Of a stretch of DNA of 64,000 nucleotides, positions 32,901-44,041 are shown one piece after another. Within the stretch, counting starts at the first letter, position 1, and every line of letters starts with the position of its first letter. Position numbers and translations under genes: made by a program. Source of the DNA: Aquarana catesbeiana (Eukaryota > Chordata > Amphibia > Anura > Ranidae); the NCBI RefSeq assembly GCF_042186555.1, contig NC_133335.1, positions 172,915,919 through 172,979,918 of the forward strand. Reading direction: 5' to 3'. The notes under the pieces are model-generated. The model did no database searches. It had not been told where the DNA came from and saw only the letters and a list, made by a program, of their open reading frames with translations.

Positions 32901-33770
32901 AGGCTTATGAGCTTCCCACAGTGTTATTGGGGAGATGTCTGTTGTATTATTAATTGATATGTATTCCTTTAAAGCTTGTTCAATGGCCATCTGATGTAGT
33001 GGGTGTTTGAGCATTATGTCCGGTAAGTACCACGTTGGGTCATGCGCTTTTGGTATGGCTGAGGCTATAGTAGTGTATACTGCATTATGGTCAGACCACG
33101 GAATCGGAATTATATCTGATGCAATAATTTCTGGTATCATTCCTATTGTTAGAAAAATATGATCTATTCTGGTAAATGTTTGATGAGGGTGCGAGAAATA
33201 AGTGAATTTCTTTTTCATTGGGTTACTTTCTCTCCATGAATCTACCAGATTGTATTTGGAAAGAAGTTGAGAAAAAGGTAATCTAGAGGTTATTTTGGAT
33301 GGTGTAAAAGGTGATTTATCTAGAAATGGGAGGAGGACCTGGTTCGAATCCCCACACATTATCACTGTTCCTATTTTGTGTGTATTAATCACTTGTAATA
33401 TATGTGAGAGGAATGGTGTAGGTTGTTTGTTAGGAGCGTAGTAGGAAATCACCGTGATTGCTGTATCCATTATATAACCCATGAGTATCAGGTATCTACC
33501 TTCTGGGTCTTTAATTTCTGATGATAAGGTGAATGGTGTGGATCGGTGAAATGCAATTAGAGTTCCCCTTTGTTTGGTACAGGCAGAAGCCGTGTAAATT
33601 TGTTGATAAAAAGGAGAAATATATTTTGGAGTAGAATCTTTGGTGAAGTGTGTTTCTTGGAGGCATACTATGTGAGCCTTCTTGTTATGGAAAGTACGGA
33701 AGGCTTTGGTCCTTTTTTGAGGGACATTTATTCCCTGAACATTCAGGGAAAGTATATTCAGTGGTGCCAT
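29980..33770 (-). pseudogene. LINE ORF2: endonuclease and reverse transcriptase, two frame breaks
   Basis: Nicks target DNA and copies the LINE RNA. The first 740 codons (33770 down to 31548) hold an intact apurinic-type endonuclease (N of LNVQGIN, E of LQETHF, D of CGDSNQ, SDHNAVY) and most of the RT, including the first catalytic Asp in LDIKRAFD and FADD at about residues 697-700. Two frame breaks follow: one near 31555, where ATTAGGC is repeated in tandem (a 7-bp slip), and one around 31223-31272. The last 430 codons (31272 to 29980) contain the C-terminal C-x3-C-x6-H-x4-C-type motif (CFRGCPEIGTYLHIWWTC). It starts with MAPLNIL, typical of ORF2 in this group. Few lesions imply a fairly young copy. 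Confidence 0.9.
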
Positions 33771-34716
33771 GGCAATAGATCAAATAGTTTTGACTTACTT
33801 TTTGTTATGCAGAGCTGACTGCGCAGATCAACCTGTGTGGACTGAAGAGATGAATAGATAGAAAAGAAACCAGTGAATTCTGGAGTAAAGAGTAAACAAA
33901 AAACATATGAGATTAGATGATACATTGTATAAATTATTTTTTGCAAGTAATCACAATTTACCCGTGAAAGAGAATAAATATCTCTCTCAGGGGAATAAGT
34001 GCCTTCGTCACACTCCCACATAATATGGTTGGGAGAATGAGGAGGGCTAATGGGGGTACACGGATCTTCCGCTTACAGGAGAGAAGTGCTATGTCAAAAG
34101 ACATCAAAATGATGTTTCATTAATTGGAGTGCAGAATATAGTTTTTGTTGAAATTATTTATTCCAGGGTGGTTGTATATGGTTAGTCTTGCCCTAGGCTA
34201 AATAATTCAGTTAGAAAGGTACTGTTAATAACTTTGGTATTGATGAAGATAGTTTGAATTATTTGGGGATTTTAACCCTTTTAGAGTAAACAATTACATA
34301 TTTTATTCATATGCAACTGTTTAGATATGTTAACTCATAAAATTGAGGTTGTATTGCTTCAGATTAGAATAAACAAAAACATAATTCTAGGAACTAGTTA
34401 GGTAATAATATATTTGTTTTAAGAAAAGAAAGAAAAAGCTTCCATTACTTCTGGATTATTGAACATATTTGTCCTAAAAAGTAATAAATCTATTGTTATT
34501 ACCTGATAATATATAACTGAACAAGAATTTCCTTATTTCACTTATATATTCTAAGGCTATATGAATCAGAAGTAATAAGAAATATAACTGGAATGTAACA
34601 TGATCCCACACAGTGTGTGATTATCAGAATGCTGTTACATTCAGTTATAAATATAGGTTTTTTATAGAGAACCATCTCTTAGTATAATAAATGAAGAGAT
34701 ATCAGGAATTAGGATG
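33771..34716 (-). other. LINE inter-ORF spacer
   Basis: About 950 bp, AT-rich, with no supported reading frame on either strand. This is long for the gap between ORF1 and ORF2 of an L1-type element. Confidence 0.6.
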
Positions 34717-35908
34717 TCAGTCCATTGAATCTTCTTGGTCCATGGATGATGTGGCATAATGGCCTCTTTTGTGAGAATGATGATTCCCATTTTGTTCTGA
34801 AATTTTCTGGGTGCTGCCTGAAGGTGAAGATGATACCATTCTTCTGCATGTGGGAGTGTTGCTGCTTGTGGGTTCTGTCAGATTTAATTTTAAAAGGGTT
34901 TGTTGTAGTTCATCTGCTGATCTGCTTCTGTAAATTGTACCTTGGTAGTTAAATCTGACTGAAAAGGGGAAGCCCCATTGATACATAATGTTGTGGCGTT
35001 GCAGTTCCATTAGTTGGGGTTTCATGGATCGTCTTTTAGTAATAGTAAGTTGGGATAGGTCAGCAAAAATTTGATAATTGTGCCCTTGAAAATTAAGTTC
35101 CTTTTTTTCTCTTGCAGCAATTAGTATTTGTTCTTTCGTTCTGTAATAATGAAATTTTGTGATTATATCACGTGGGGGTCCATCTTTCTTATTGGCTGTG
35201 AGGGCTCTGTGTACTCTGTCCAGTTCTAAACGTTCAATAGGGATATCTGGCTTTAGTTCTTGTAATAGAGCAGTAATAGTAGATTGCAGGTCTGTCACAG
35301 TTTCAGGTATTCCCCTTATGCGCAAGTTTGAACGTCTGGCTCTATTTTCGTAATCTTCGAGCTTAGTTTGAAGTATTAAATTCTCTTTTTTTAATTGTTC
35401 CAATTCTGTTATATTTTCTTGGGTTGTAATTTCAATTTCATCCATTTTTATTTCTAGGGCTGCGGTGCGGTTTCCCAGCTCTCTTATTTCTTTGGTTAGG
35501 CTTTTTTGTTATTTGGTCTGAGGTTTGTTTTAAAGCCTTATGAAGCATCTTTTCAAATTGTAATAATATTACTGGGGATGCTGAGGAGGCTTGTGGAGAA
35601 GTTTGTGAGAGGATTTGTTCTGTATCTGACTCAAATGGAGAGTCTTGCTGTGACATTTTCTGTCTGTGAGAGCGCCCTGATGCTGTATCTTGTGAGGTGA
35701 CTGGAGCTGCTTCAGCTGCAGTGAGTGCCTGTGAGCTCTTTGTGAGGTGATTTTTATTTCTGCTACGGTTTCCTCCCAGTACCATATTTCCTGCCCAAAC
35801 TTTCACAGTTTGTTCCCATGGGCAAAAAGGTTCAAACTGATACCTTTTGAGCCTGCAGGCTCCGCTTTGTCCTTCTCTTCTCTCCTCAGCGGTGTGGAGC
35901 TCTAACAA
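34717..35908 (-). pseudogene. LINE ORF1 nucleic-acid chaperone, one frameshift
   Basis: ORF1 proteins coat LINE RNA. On the minus strand the first 156 codons (35908 to 35438) are basic and serine/glutamine-rich. The second part (up to 35445, down to 34717) begins inside a heptad-rich coiled coil (ITELEQLKKENLILQ) and continues with NRARRSNLRIRGIPE, the hallmark of the L1/Tx1 ORF1 RRM-like domain, then a C-terminal domain. The two frames overlap by 8 bp; the frame is most likely lost in the T-run at about 35501-35508. No other lesion is visible. Confidence 0.85.
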
Positions 35909-36886
35909 TGCATGTCTGCTCCGCTAGGCTCCGCCTCCTGCCCCCCATTTTATTATTTTTTAACAATAATAAAAAAAGTTTTTTCTTTGCCTCTGAGGGT
36001 CCTATTTATGTCTGCTGATCAGCGCTGTTCACCCCTTGAATATATCTGCTGCCAACCTCTGCCTGGCTACTGACCAATCTATGCCATGGCTGATTATCTG
36101 TGATTGACCCGTCTTGTCTGATCCTGCTCCAGTCTTGCTCCATCCCACTCCATCCAGTACCTGGTGACACTGTCCTGCATCCGCTGTGCATCGGCTGTGC
36201 ATCCACACCTACTGCTGCTACCGCCACCTGCTGCTCACGACCCAGCCTGGTCATCTCTACCCTCAACAAGAGATTCCGCAGGCACTCCTACCTTACTGCA
36301 CTCTTGTGGCCACTGTCGCAACTCCAGTGGTCCCTGAACTAGGGCTGTAAGAGAGGTCTTCTTCTACACGTCAGGCTCTGTTAAAAGGTACGTGACAGCA
36401 TGTTTCAGTAACTAAAGGACACAAGCAGGATCTGCAGTGAAATTTCTTCTTTTTTTTTTTTATGACAAATTATCAAAAGTTTTTGGGCGGTGGAAAACTG
36501 GAAAATTCTCCCTATTATACTATCTATACACTGCACCACTTGATTGACCTGAACACATGTTGATTTACATTATCATAAGGAAAAGCAAGCATATTGCTAC
36601 CCATTATCATCTCTCTAATAGTCTAATATCTAATGTTTTAGACCCTAGAAAAGCAGACAGTTATACTTACTTGGCTGCATTAATCACAGCATTAACATTC
36701 CCCATTTCAGTCTTTCACTGTCATCATCAATAAAAAAATGATTGGCATCTAATCAAAATTTTAGCAAATGATCCACCTATTAATGCTTCATAATCATGGA
36801 AATCTTTTCCTTTTTTTATTCACAACACTTCATAAAGAAATAGAAATAGAGACATGCCTGTCTGTTGTAGCAGTATTAACAATAAC

Positions 36887-37473
36887 CAGGGCTTTTTTTC
36901 AACGGGAATGCGGGGGAACGCAGTTCCGGCACCTCTTGGACTGACTGTATGGCAAGGGGTGCTGCGGTGTGCTGCAGGGTATTAATGCTCACTGCTGGGG
37001 ATCTATTTTTGCAAGGGGGGTCTATTGTTGCTGGGGAGGTCTATTGTTGCTGGTGGGGGACCTACTGTAACTGGGGGGGGTCAGTTGTTGCTGGGGGATC
37101 AATTGTTGCTGAAAGAGATCTACTGTTGAAGGGAGGGGGTCTATTGTTGATGGCAGCTAGACAGACTAATAATGCTGGCTGTGTGGAGATCTGTTGATGC
37201 TGCCGGGAGTCTACTGTTGCTGGCAGGGAAATTTTGTTGTGGTTGGTCCATTGTTGTTAGTGGGATCTATTGTTGCTGGCTGCAGGGGATCTATTTTACT
37301 GCTTTTCTTGATATCAATACCAAATTCCATACAAATTATTTAGCACCTCAAAATGATACTTGGTTCTATATTGTCTAAAAGGGACGGTACTGGGAGGTGG
37401 GTAGGGGCAGAGAAAAGGGGTGACTCGGAAAGGGGGAGTTCCTGCACCTATTGTCTGAGAAAAAAAAGCCCTG
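36887..37473 (+). mobile_element. hAT-like MITE, copy 2
   Basis: Same termini and interior TCTATTGTTGCTGG repeats as 20061-20647; present in both units because of the duplication. Confidence 0.65.
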
Positions 37474-37512
37474 ATAATAACATAATATAATACAAATAAT
37501 ATAATATAATAC

Positions 37513-37826
37513 AAAGTAAGACCTTGTTCACATCTGTGTGGGTGATTGCCGCTGTGGGTCTGCCCCTGTTCCTGCAGCCGCAACCAACCGCACAGAAAAA
37601 CGCAGGAGATGTGTGCGGGTGCATTAATCCTGCACGCACTGGAAATTGCTCCTGCACTGGAAAGTGCACTGCACTTGCGGTTCTTATGCGGGCTGCATTT
37701 GCAAAAAAGCAGCAGGGACCTTTTCCCTGCGTTTCAGGAGGCATGGCAGCCCATTCAAATGAATGGACTGCTGTACCCATGCAAAACTTGCCTTGTAGAG
37801 CCGCATCTGTGTGAACCAGGCCTTAC
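37513..37826 (+). mobile_element. MITE with TTGTTCACATCTGTG-type termini, copy 2
   Basis: Same as 20687-20999 with few substitutions. Non-coding. Confidence 0.6.
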
Positions 37827-38074
37827 ATAGATTACAACTTCCAAAAGCCATTAACAATCATACGACCCTTGCAACAACCAAGCATACTAGAATATCCAAA
37901 TTAGCGTGTGCTAGTTACATAGGTTGAAAAAAGACACAAGTCCATCTAGTTCAACCAAAAAAGTTATTATTAGGTCAACAAATTAACCAATTAAAAAGGG
38001 AAATATGACTGTAGCTATACTGTATATCACGTATTTTCTTTTTCTTCAACTCAACATGTATTAAACTTTTGCCG

Positions 38075-38480
38075 CGTACACACGATCAGAAATTCCGTCA
38101 GAAAAACTTGGATGGTTTTTCTGACGGAATTCCGCTCAAGTTTGCCTTGCATACACACGGTCACTCAAAAGTTCTCTGAGCTTTCGACCGTCAAGAACGC
38201 GGTGACGTACAACACTACGACGAGCCGAGAAAATGAAGTTCAATACTTCCGAGCATGCGTCGAATTGTTTCCGAGCATGCGTGATTTTTTTGCACATCCA
38301 AATTGCATACAGACGATCGCATTTTCGGATAGGAACTTTTCCCGACCGAAAAATAGAGAACCTGCTCTCAATCTTTTGCTGGCTGGAATTCCACCAGCAA
38401 AAGACGGTCGCATTTTCCAACAAAAAGCTCTCATCAGAGTTTTGCTGGTGGCATTTCCGTTCGTGTGTACGCAGCATAAG
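38075..38480 (+). mobile_element. Harbinger-type MITE, complete
   Basis: Inverted termini GCCGCGTACACACGATC and CGTTCGTGTGTACGCAGC; subterminal CCGTCAGAAAA and related words. Two overlapping GCATGCGT motifs near 38256 and 38275. Non-coding; the open frames here are shadows. It is the complete version of the truncated copy at 21248. Confidence 0.65.
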
Positions 38481-39098
38481 GTTTTGCCATAAATGGATCT
38501 TTTTTTTAACAGCCAAATGGATGGAAGGTGGATGGAGGAATCCTCCCCGCTGTGTCTACTGACAGCGGGTACTCCTCCGCTATCAGAAAACACTGATCAG
38601 TGCTGCAATCGTCTGGCTTCACGCGCTAATTGAATGAAAATGATCCAACATACCCATTCAAGAGAAGATGATCATTAGATCAACTTCTCTCCAGCGGGAA
38701 CAGCCATAGATGGATCAAAGTTTGTCCAGTCCTTGCTGAATTGGATGATTTTCAGTCCATCTATGGCCAGTTTAAATCTAAAGCCAACACCTTTTATTTC
38801 ATTTTAAATTAGGAGACAGTTAAGCCATTTTTTTTATCTTTGTCTCTACAGGGAGATTTCCCTTCTATTTCTTGTCCTGTAGATGCAACAGGAAGTGAGA
38901 GGATAGTGTGAGGGAAATCTCCTTTTAGGCTCCTTTTAGGCTAATGTCCTCATTGCAAGATTTCCCTTCTTTTCCTGTTTTGGTGACAGCTCAGAATCTT
39001 GGATTTACCCTTATTCTCTTTCCTGATGACATTGGTGATCAGGACAATTAGAGAGAGCATATGTACATATGTGCAGACAGGGGTCTTATATCCCTCAC
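38481..39098 (+). other. Non-coding stretch left of hAT-B
   Basis: No gene seen. 38607-38634 (CTGGCTTCACGCGC...) occurs in reverse complement at 21497-21524. 38840-38960 has two short repeats around GATTTCCCTTCT. It ends with TCCCTCAC (39091-39098), the left target duplication of hAT-B. Confidence 0.5.
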
Positions 39099-39699
39099 TA
39101 GGGATGAGCTTCGTGTTCGAGTCGAACCCATGTTCGACTCGAACATCGGCTGTTCGGTCGTTCGCCGAATTGCAAACGATATTGGCCGTTCGCGCCAAAT
39201 TCGTGTGGCGCGTCACGGCCCGTAATTCACTGCGGCATCGCAGTGCATTGCTGGCTGATGATTGGCCAAGCATGCACTATGACCCGCATGCTTGGCCATT
39301 CACAGCGCCACCTGAACAGAGAGCTGTAATTGGCCAAAGCCAAGGAGGCTTTGGCCAATTATGGCTCAGGGGAATTTGTACACGCCCCACACTATATAAG
39401 GCCGCCTGCACAGCGGCCCTGTGTAGTGTGTGTTCCGGCGTTCATTGAGAGAGAGAGAGAGACAGACAGTGACATTTGATTTGAGTTAGATAGATTAGGC
39501 AGAACAGTCAGTAAGTTAGCTGCACTTACAGTGTATTGTGTATATATATGCATCCCAGGTGTTGCATATATATATATATACACTGTATTCAGTTTAGCTA
39601 GATCCGTTCTTGTTATCTTCCTACTGACAGGCAGGCTTGTCTTGTTACAGTATTTACAGCTACCTGAAGAAAATTACTGGTGTTATTTTGATCCTATTA

Positions 39700-40640
39700 G
39701 TACCACAGTCAGGCAGCTAGACTATTTACAGTTAGTGCAGTGCGTCCTGCTCACAGTGTTCAGCTAGATCCGTTCCTGCTATCTTCTTACTGACAGGCAG
39801 GCTTGTCTTGTTACAGTATATACAGCTACCTGAAGAAAATTGCTTGTGTTCTTTTGATCCTATTAGTACCACAGTCAGGCAGCTAGACTATTTACAGTTA
39901 GTGCAGTGCGTCCTGCTCACAGTGTTCAGCTAAACCTACAAGCTAGTGGGGTGCCTCCTGCTCACAGTGTTCAGCTAAACCTACAAGTTTAGTGCAGTGC
40001 GTCCTGCTCACAGTGTTCAGCTAGATCCGTTCCCGTTATCTTCTTACTGACAGGCAGGCTTGTCTTGTTATAGTATATACAGCTACCTGAAGAAAATTAC
40101 TGGTGTTCTTTTGATCCTATTAGTACCACAGTCAGGAAACTAGACTATTTACAGTTAGTGCAGTGCGTCCTGCTCACAGTGTTCATCTAAACCTACAAGT
40201 TAGTGGGGTGCGTCCTGCTCACAGTGTTCAGCTAAACCTACAAGTTAGTGGGGTGCGTCCACCTCACAGTGTTCAGCTAAACCTACAAGTTAGTGCAGTG
40301 CGTCCTGCTCACAGTGTTCAGCTAGATCCGTTCCTGTTATCTTCTTACTGACAGGCAGGCTTGTCTTGTTACACTATATACAGCTACCTGAAGAAAATTA
40401 CTGGTGTTCTTTTGATCCTATTAGTACCACAGTCAGGCAGCTAGACTATTTACAGTAAGTGCAGTGCGTCCTGCTCACAGTGTTCAGCTAAACCTACAAG
40501 TTAGTGGGGTGCGTCCTGCTCACAGTGTTCAGCTAAACCTACAAGTTAGTGGGGTGCGTCCTGTTCACAGTGTTCAGCTAAACCTACAAGTTAGTGGGGT
40601 GCGTCCACCTCACAGTGTTCAGCTAAAGCTACCTGTAGAA
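39700..40640 (+). repeat. hAT-B left subterminal tandem arrays and TA repeat
   Basis: Three to four long repeats (CTACTGACAGGCAGGCTTGTC, shortened here; GATCCTATTAGTACCAC; CAGGCAGCTAGACTATTTAC) each contain a variable number of a short unit (TAAACCTACAAGTTAGTGGG, GTGCGTCCTGCTCACAGTG). A (TA)n run follows at 40700-40732 just before the gene. The frames through it (for example from 40464) are repetitive leader and not protein. Confidence 0.8.
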
Positions 40641-40697
40641 GGTTGGTGGTGTTCTCATACTACAGGCAGGCAGTTGATTTTGCTAGCTGCAGTATCA

Positions 40698-40736
<39 letters not shown>

Positions 40737-40763
40737 AGCTTAGTACAGCTACAGGCCATTAGT

Positions 40764-43700
40764 ATGTCTGGAAGGCCAAGAAGGAGAAGCAGACAGTCAC
40801 AAGCCAATAAGAGAGGGCAAGCAGGCTCTGTGTCTAGTGCTGGTCGTGGAGACGGTGCATCCTCATCAGCACGTGGCCGTGGGACACGCTTGGCCTTTTT
40901 TTCGGCAGCTGGCCATGTTGAGCCGCAACATGCGGAAGACTTGGTCGAGTGGATGACCAAGCCGTCCTCATCCTCCTCATCCTCTCTCACCCATGCCCAG
41001 GGTACTTTGTCTGGCAAAGCAGCGGCCTCTTCCCTCGGCTCAATGTCATCAGTGACTCCTTCCCTAGCCCCACCATGTCCTCCTGAGGAGTCCCTCGAAC
41101 TGTTTGACCACAGTGTTGGGTACATGCTCCAGGAGGATGCCCAGCGTTTGGAAGGCTCTGATGATGATACTGAGCTCGATGAAGGCAGTAACATGAGCAC
41201 GGACAGAGGGGGTGCCCAAGAAGGACAGCAATCTGGCAGTCATGCTCCCCCTGCTGCAGCATACTGCCAGGTTTGCTCCAGTGATGAGGAGGGAGGGGAT
41301 GATGAGGTCACTGACTCAACGTGGGTGCCTGATAGGAGAGAGGAGGAGGAGGAGGAGGCGGCACATCACCAACGAGGCAGGATGCCCTCCAGGGGCCAGC
41401 CTAAGGGCAGCACATTGACTGAATCACAACCCAAAGCTCCACATGTGCAGGGCGCTGCAGTCTCTGCGCGTTATTCAAAAAGTTCTTTGGTGTGGGCCTT
41501 TTTTGAGACGAGTGCATCAGATCGCACCGCTGCTATTTGCAACATATGTCTCAAGCGTATCTCGCGTGGCCAAAACATCTCCCGCTTGGGTACCACATGC
41601 TTGACCAGACATATGTTGACCTGCCATGCAGTTCGTTGGCAAGCGTATCTAAAAGACCCACACCAAAGAACAAAGAGGACCTCTCCTTGCTCCTCATCAG
41701 CTGAGATTGCCAACCCCACTATACCTTCAGTCCTCTCTGAGACCTGCACTGAGAGGAATGAAGGTGTAGAATTAGGTGTGTCACAGCCAAGTACTTGTGG
41801 GCAATCTGCTTTTGGTACACCGACATCAGATTGTACCAGGCAAATTTCCCTGCCCCAGCTGCTGCACCGCCGAAAGAAGTTTGCTCCCAGCCATCCACAT
41901 GCCCAGCGGTTGAATGCTAGCTTGGCAAAATTGCTAGCACTTCAACTGCTGCCTTTTCAGTTGGTAGACTCTGCCCCCTTCCGTGAGTTTGTGGAATGTG
42001 CGGTTCCTCAGTGGCAGGTACCCAAACGCCACTTTTTCTCACGGAAGGTGATTCCGGCTCTCTACCGGCATGTGGAAGGCAATGTCCATGCCTCGCTGGA
42101 CAGGGCGGTCAGCGGTAAGGTGCATATTACCGCTGACTCATGGTCCAGCAGGCATGGACAGGGACGTTACCTAAGTTTCATGGCGCATTGGGTGACTCTG
42201 CTGGCAGCTGGGAAGGATGCAGGACAAGGTGCAGTAGTGTTGGAGGTTGTTCCGCCACCACGCCTCCAAAATGCTAATGATTGTGACACACCTCTCTCCT
42301 CCACCCCCTCCTCTTCTTCTTCCTCCATGGCCTCTTCCTGTGCTTTGTCCTTGGAACCAGCGGTGCTCCGTAGCTGTTCAAGGGGCTACGCAAGTACGCA
42401 GGCCAAAAGATGCCATGCGGTGCTTGAGCTGGTGTGCTTGGGGGACAGGAGCCACACTGGGGCAGAGGTTCTGTCAGCTCTGCAGGGGCAGGTTCAGAGG
42501 TGGTTGACGCCACGCCAACTTAAGGCAGGAATGGTGGTTTGCGACAATGGCACCAACCTCCTCTCTGCCCTCCGACAGGGACAAATGACCCATGTGCCCT
42601 GTTTGGCTCACGTCCTTAACTTGGTGGTGCAGCGGTTCTTGGGCAGGTACCCGGGCTTACAGGATGTCCTGAGGCAGGCCAGGAAAGTCTGTGTGCATTT
42701 CCGCCGGTCATATAATGCCAGTGCTCGGCTGACGGACCTCCAAAAGGAGTTTAACCTGCCCAAGAACCGCCTAATCTGTGACATGCCCACCAGGTGGAAC
42801 TCAACGGTGGCCATGCTGCAGCGGCTGCACACGCAGCAGAGGGCCATCAATGAGTACCTGTGCGACTATGGCACCAGGACAGGGTCAGGGGAGCTTGTTT
42901 TTTTTCCCCACGCCAGTGGGCCATGATCAGGGATGCATGCACTGTCCTGTCACCATTTGAGGAGGCCACGAGGATGGTAAGCAGTGACAGTGCATGCATC
43001 AGTGACACTGTCCCCCTTGTCCACCTGTTGGAGCACACGCTGCGTGGAATAATGGACAGGGCACTTGAGGCAGAACAGAGGCAGGAAGAGGAGGACTTCC
43101 TTAGCTCTCAAGGCCCCCTTTATCCAGACAGTGTTCCTGCGTGCCCGCCGATCACACAGGAAGAGGACGAGGAGGAGGAGGAGGAGGAAGATTGTGTCAG
43201 TATGGAGGTGGAGTCTGGCACTCAGCATCAGCAGCAGTCTTTAAGGGATCAGTCCCAAGAAACACATGGACTTGTACGTGGCTGGGAGGAGGTGGCTGCG
43301 GACCATGTCGTCCTTAGTGACCCAGAGGACTCCGGACCGAATGCCTCAGCAAACCTACGCTGCATGGCCTCCCTGATCCTGCAAAGCCTTTGTAAGGATC
43401 CTCGTATTCGTGGTATCAAGGAGAAGGACCAATACTGGCTGGCAACCCTCCTTGATCCACGTTACAAGGGTAAGGTTGCGGACCTTATCTTGCCATCGCA
43501 GAGGGAGCAGAGGATGAAACATCTTCGGGAGGCCTTGCAGAAAGGTCTGTGCAACGCGTTCCCAGAGACTGGGAGGTTACAAACTCCTGTTTCTGGACAA
43601 CGTGTTGCTGAGGCTTTGGTCAGTCAAAGAAGGAGCGGTGGAGAAGGTGGCCGTCTGACCGATGCATTCAGACAATTGTTTGGTCCGCAGCCCCAAGGTA

Positions 43701-44041
43701 TGATCGGTTCCAGCAACCATCGCCAGCGTCTGTTTTACATGGTGCAGGAATACCTAGGGGCAAGATCAGACTTGGACACCTTTCCCACCGAAAATCCTCT
43801 GGGTTACTGGGTCTTGAGGATGGATCACTGGCCAGAGCTTGCACAGTATGCAATTGAGCTACTGGCCTGTCCTGCATCCAGCGTTCTTTCGGAACACACA
43901 TTCAGTGCTGCTGGAGGAGTGGTAACCGATCACAGGGTGCGTCTGTCCACCGACTCGGTCGATCGACTGACCTTCATAAAAATGAATCAGTCTTGGATCA
44001 CCACCAGCTACCAAGCACCTGATGCTGATGTAACCGAATAA
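40764..44041 (+). pseudogene. hAT-B transposase, one frameshift
   Basis: Same protein as in hAT-A: MSGRPRRR start, BED finger, ITADSWSS catalytic Asp (codon 42135-42137), VCDNGTN, CLAHVLNL, TRWNST and hATC domain. Here the region damaged in hAT-A is in frame. A single G is missing before the T-run at about 42897-42905, so the frame moves from 40464-42926 to 42860-44041. Its hATC motif reads LSEHTFSAAGG, with His where hAT-A has Arg. Both copies therefore carry different, single disabling lesions. Confidence 0.9.

Larger units (their letters stand above)
29550..35946 (-). mobile_element. Near full-length L1/Tx1-type LINE
   Basis: Flanked by exact 15-bp duplications ATTTTATTATTTTTT at 29535-29549 and 35947-35961. 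On the minus strand, 5' to 3': short 5' end beginning GGGGGGCAGGAGGCGGAGCC, ORF1, a long spacer, ORF2, a ~430-bp 3' UTR, and AATAAA (complement at 29565-29570) close to the end; no long poly(A) tail. The empty site is preserved at 19091-19105. Confidence 0.95.
35947..38335 (+). repeat. Segmental duplication, copy 2, rest of block A
   Basis: Resumes the foldback right arm after the LINE and runs parallel to 19091-21485. Contains the hAT-like MITE (36887-37473), the TTGTTCACA MITE (37513-37826) and the short dispersed repeat near 37911. Small differences are scattered, for example a 14-bp shorter stretch near 36585. Confidence 0.9.

Noticed and set aside
33342..33352. GGTTCGAATCC, a perfect tRNA/SINE B-box word
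   Set aside because: It lies inside LINE ORF2 coding sequence (antisense), with no A box or tRNA fold around it; most likely chance.
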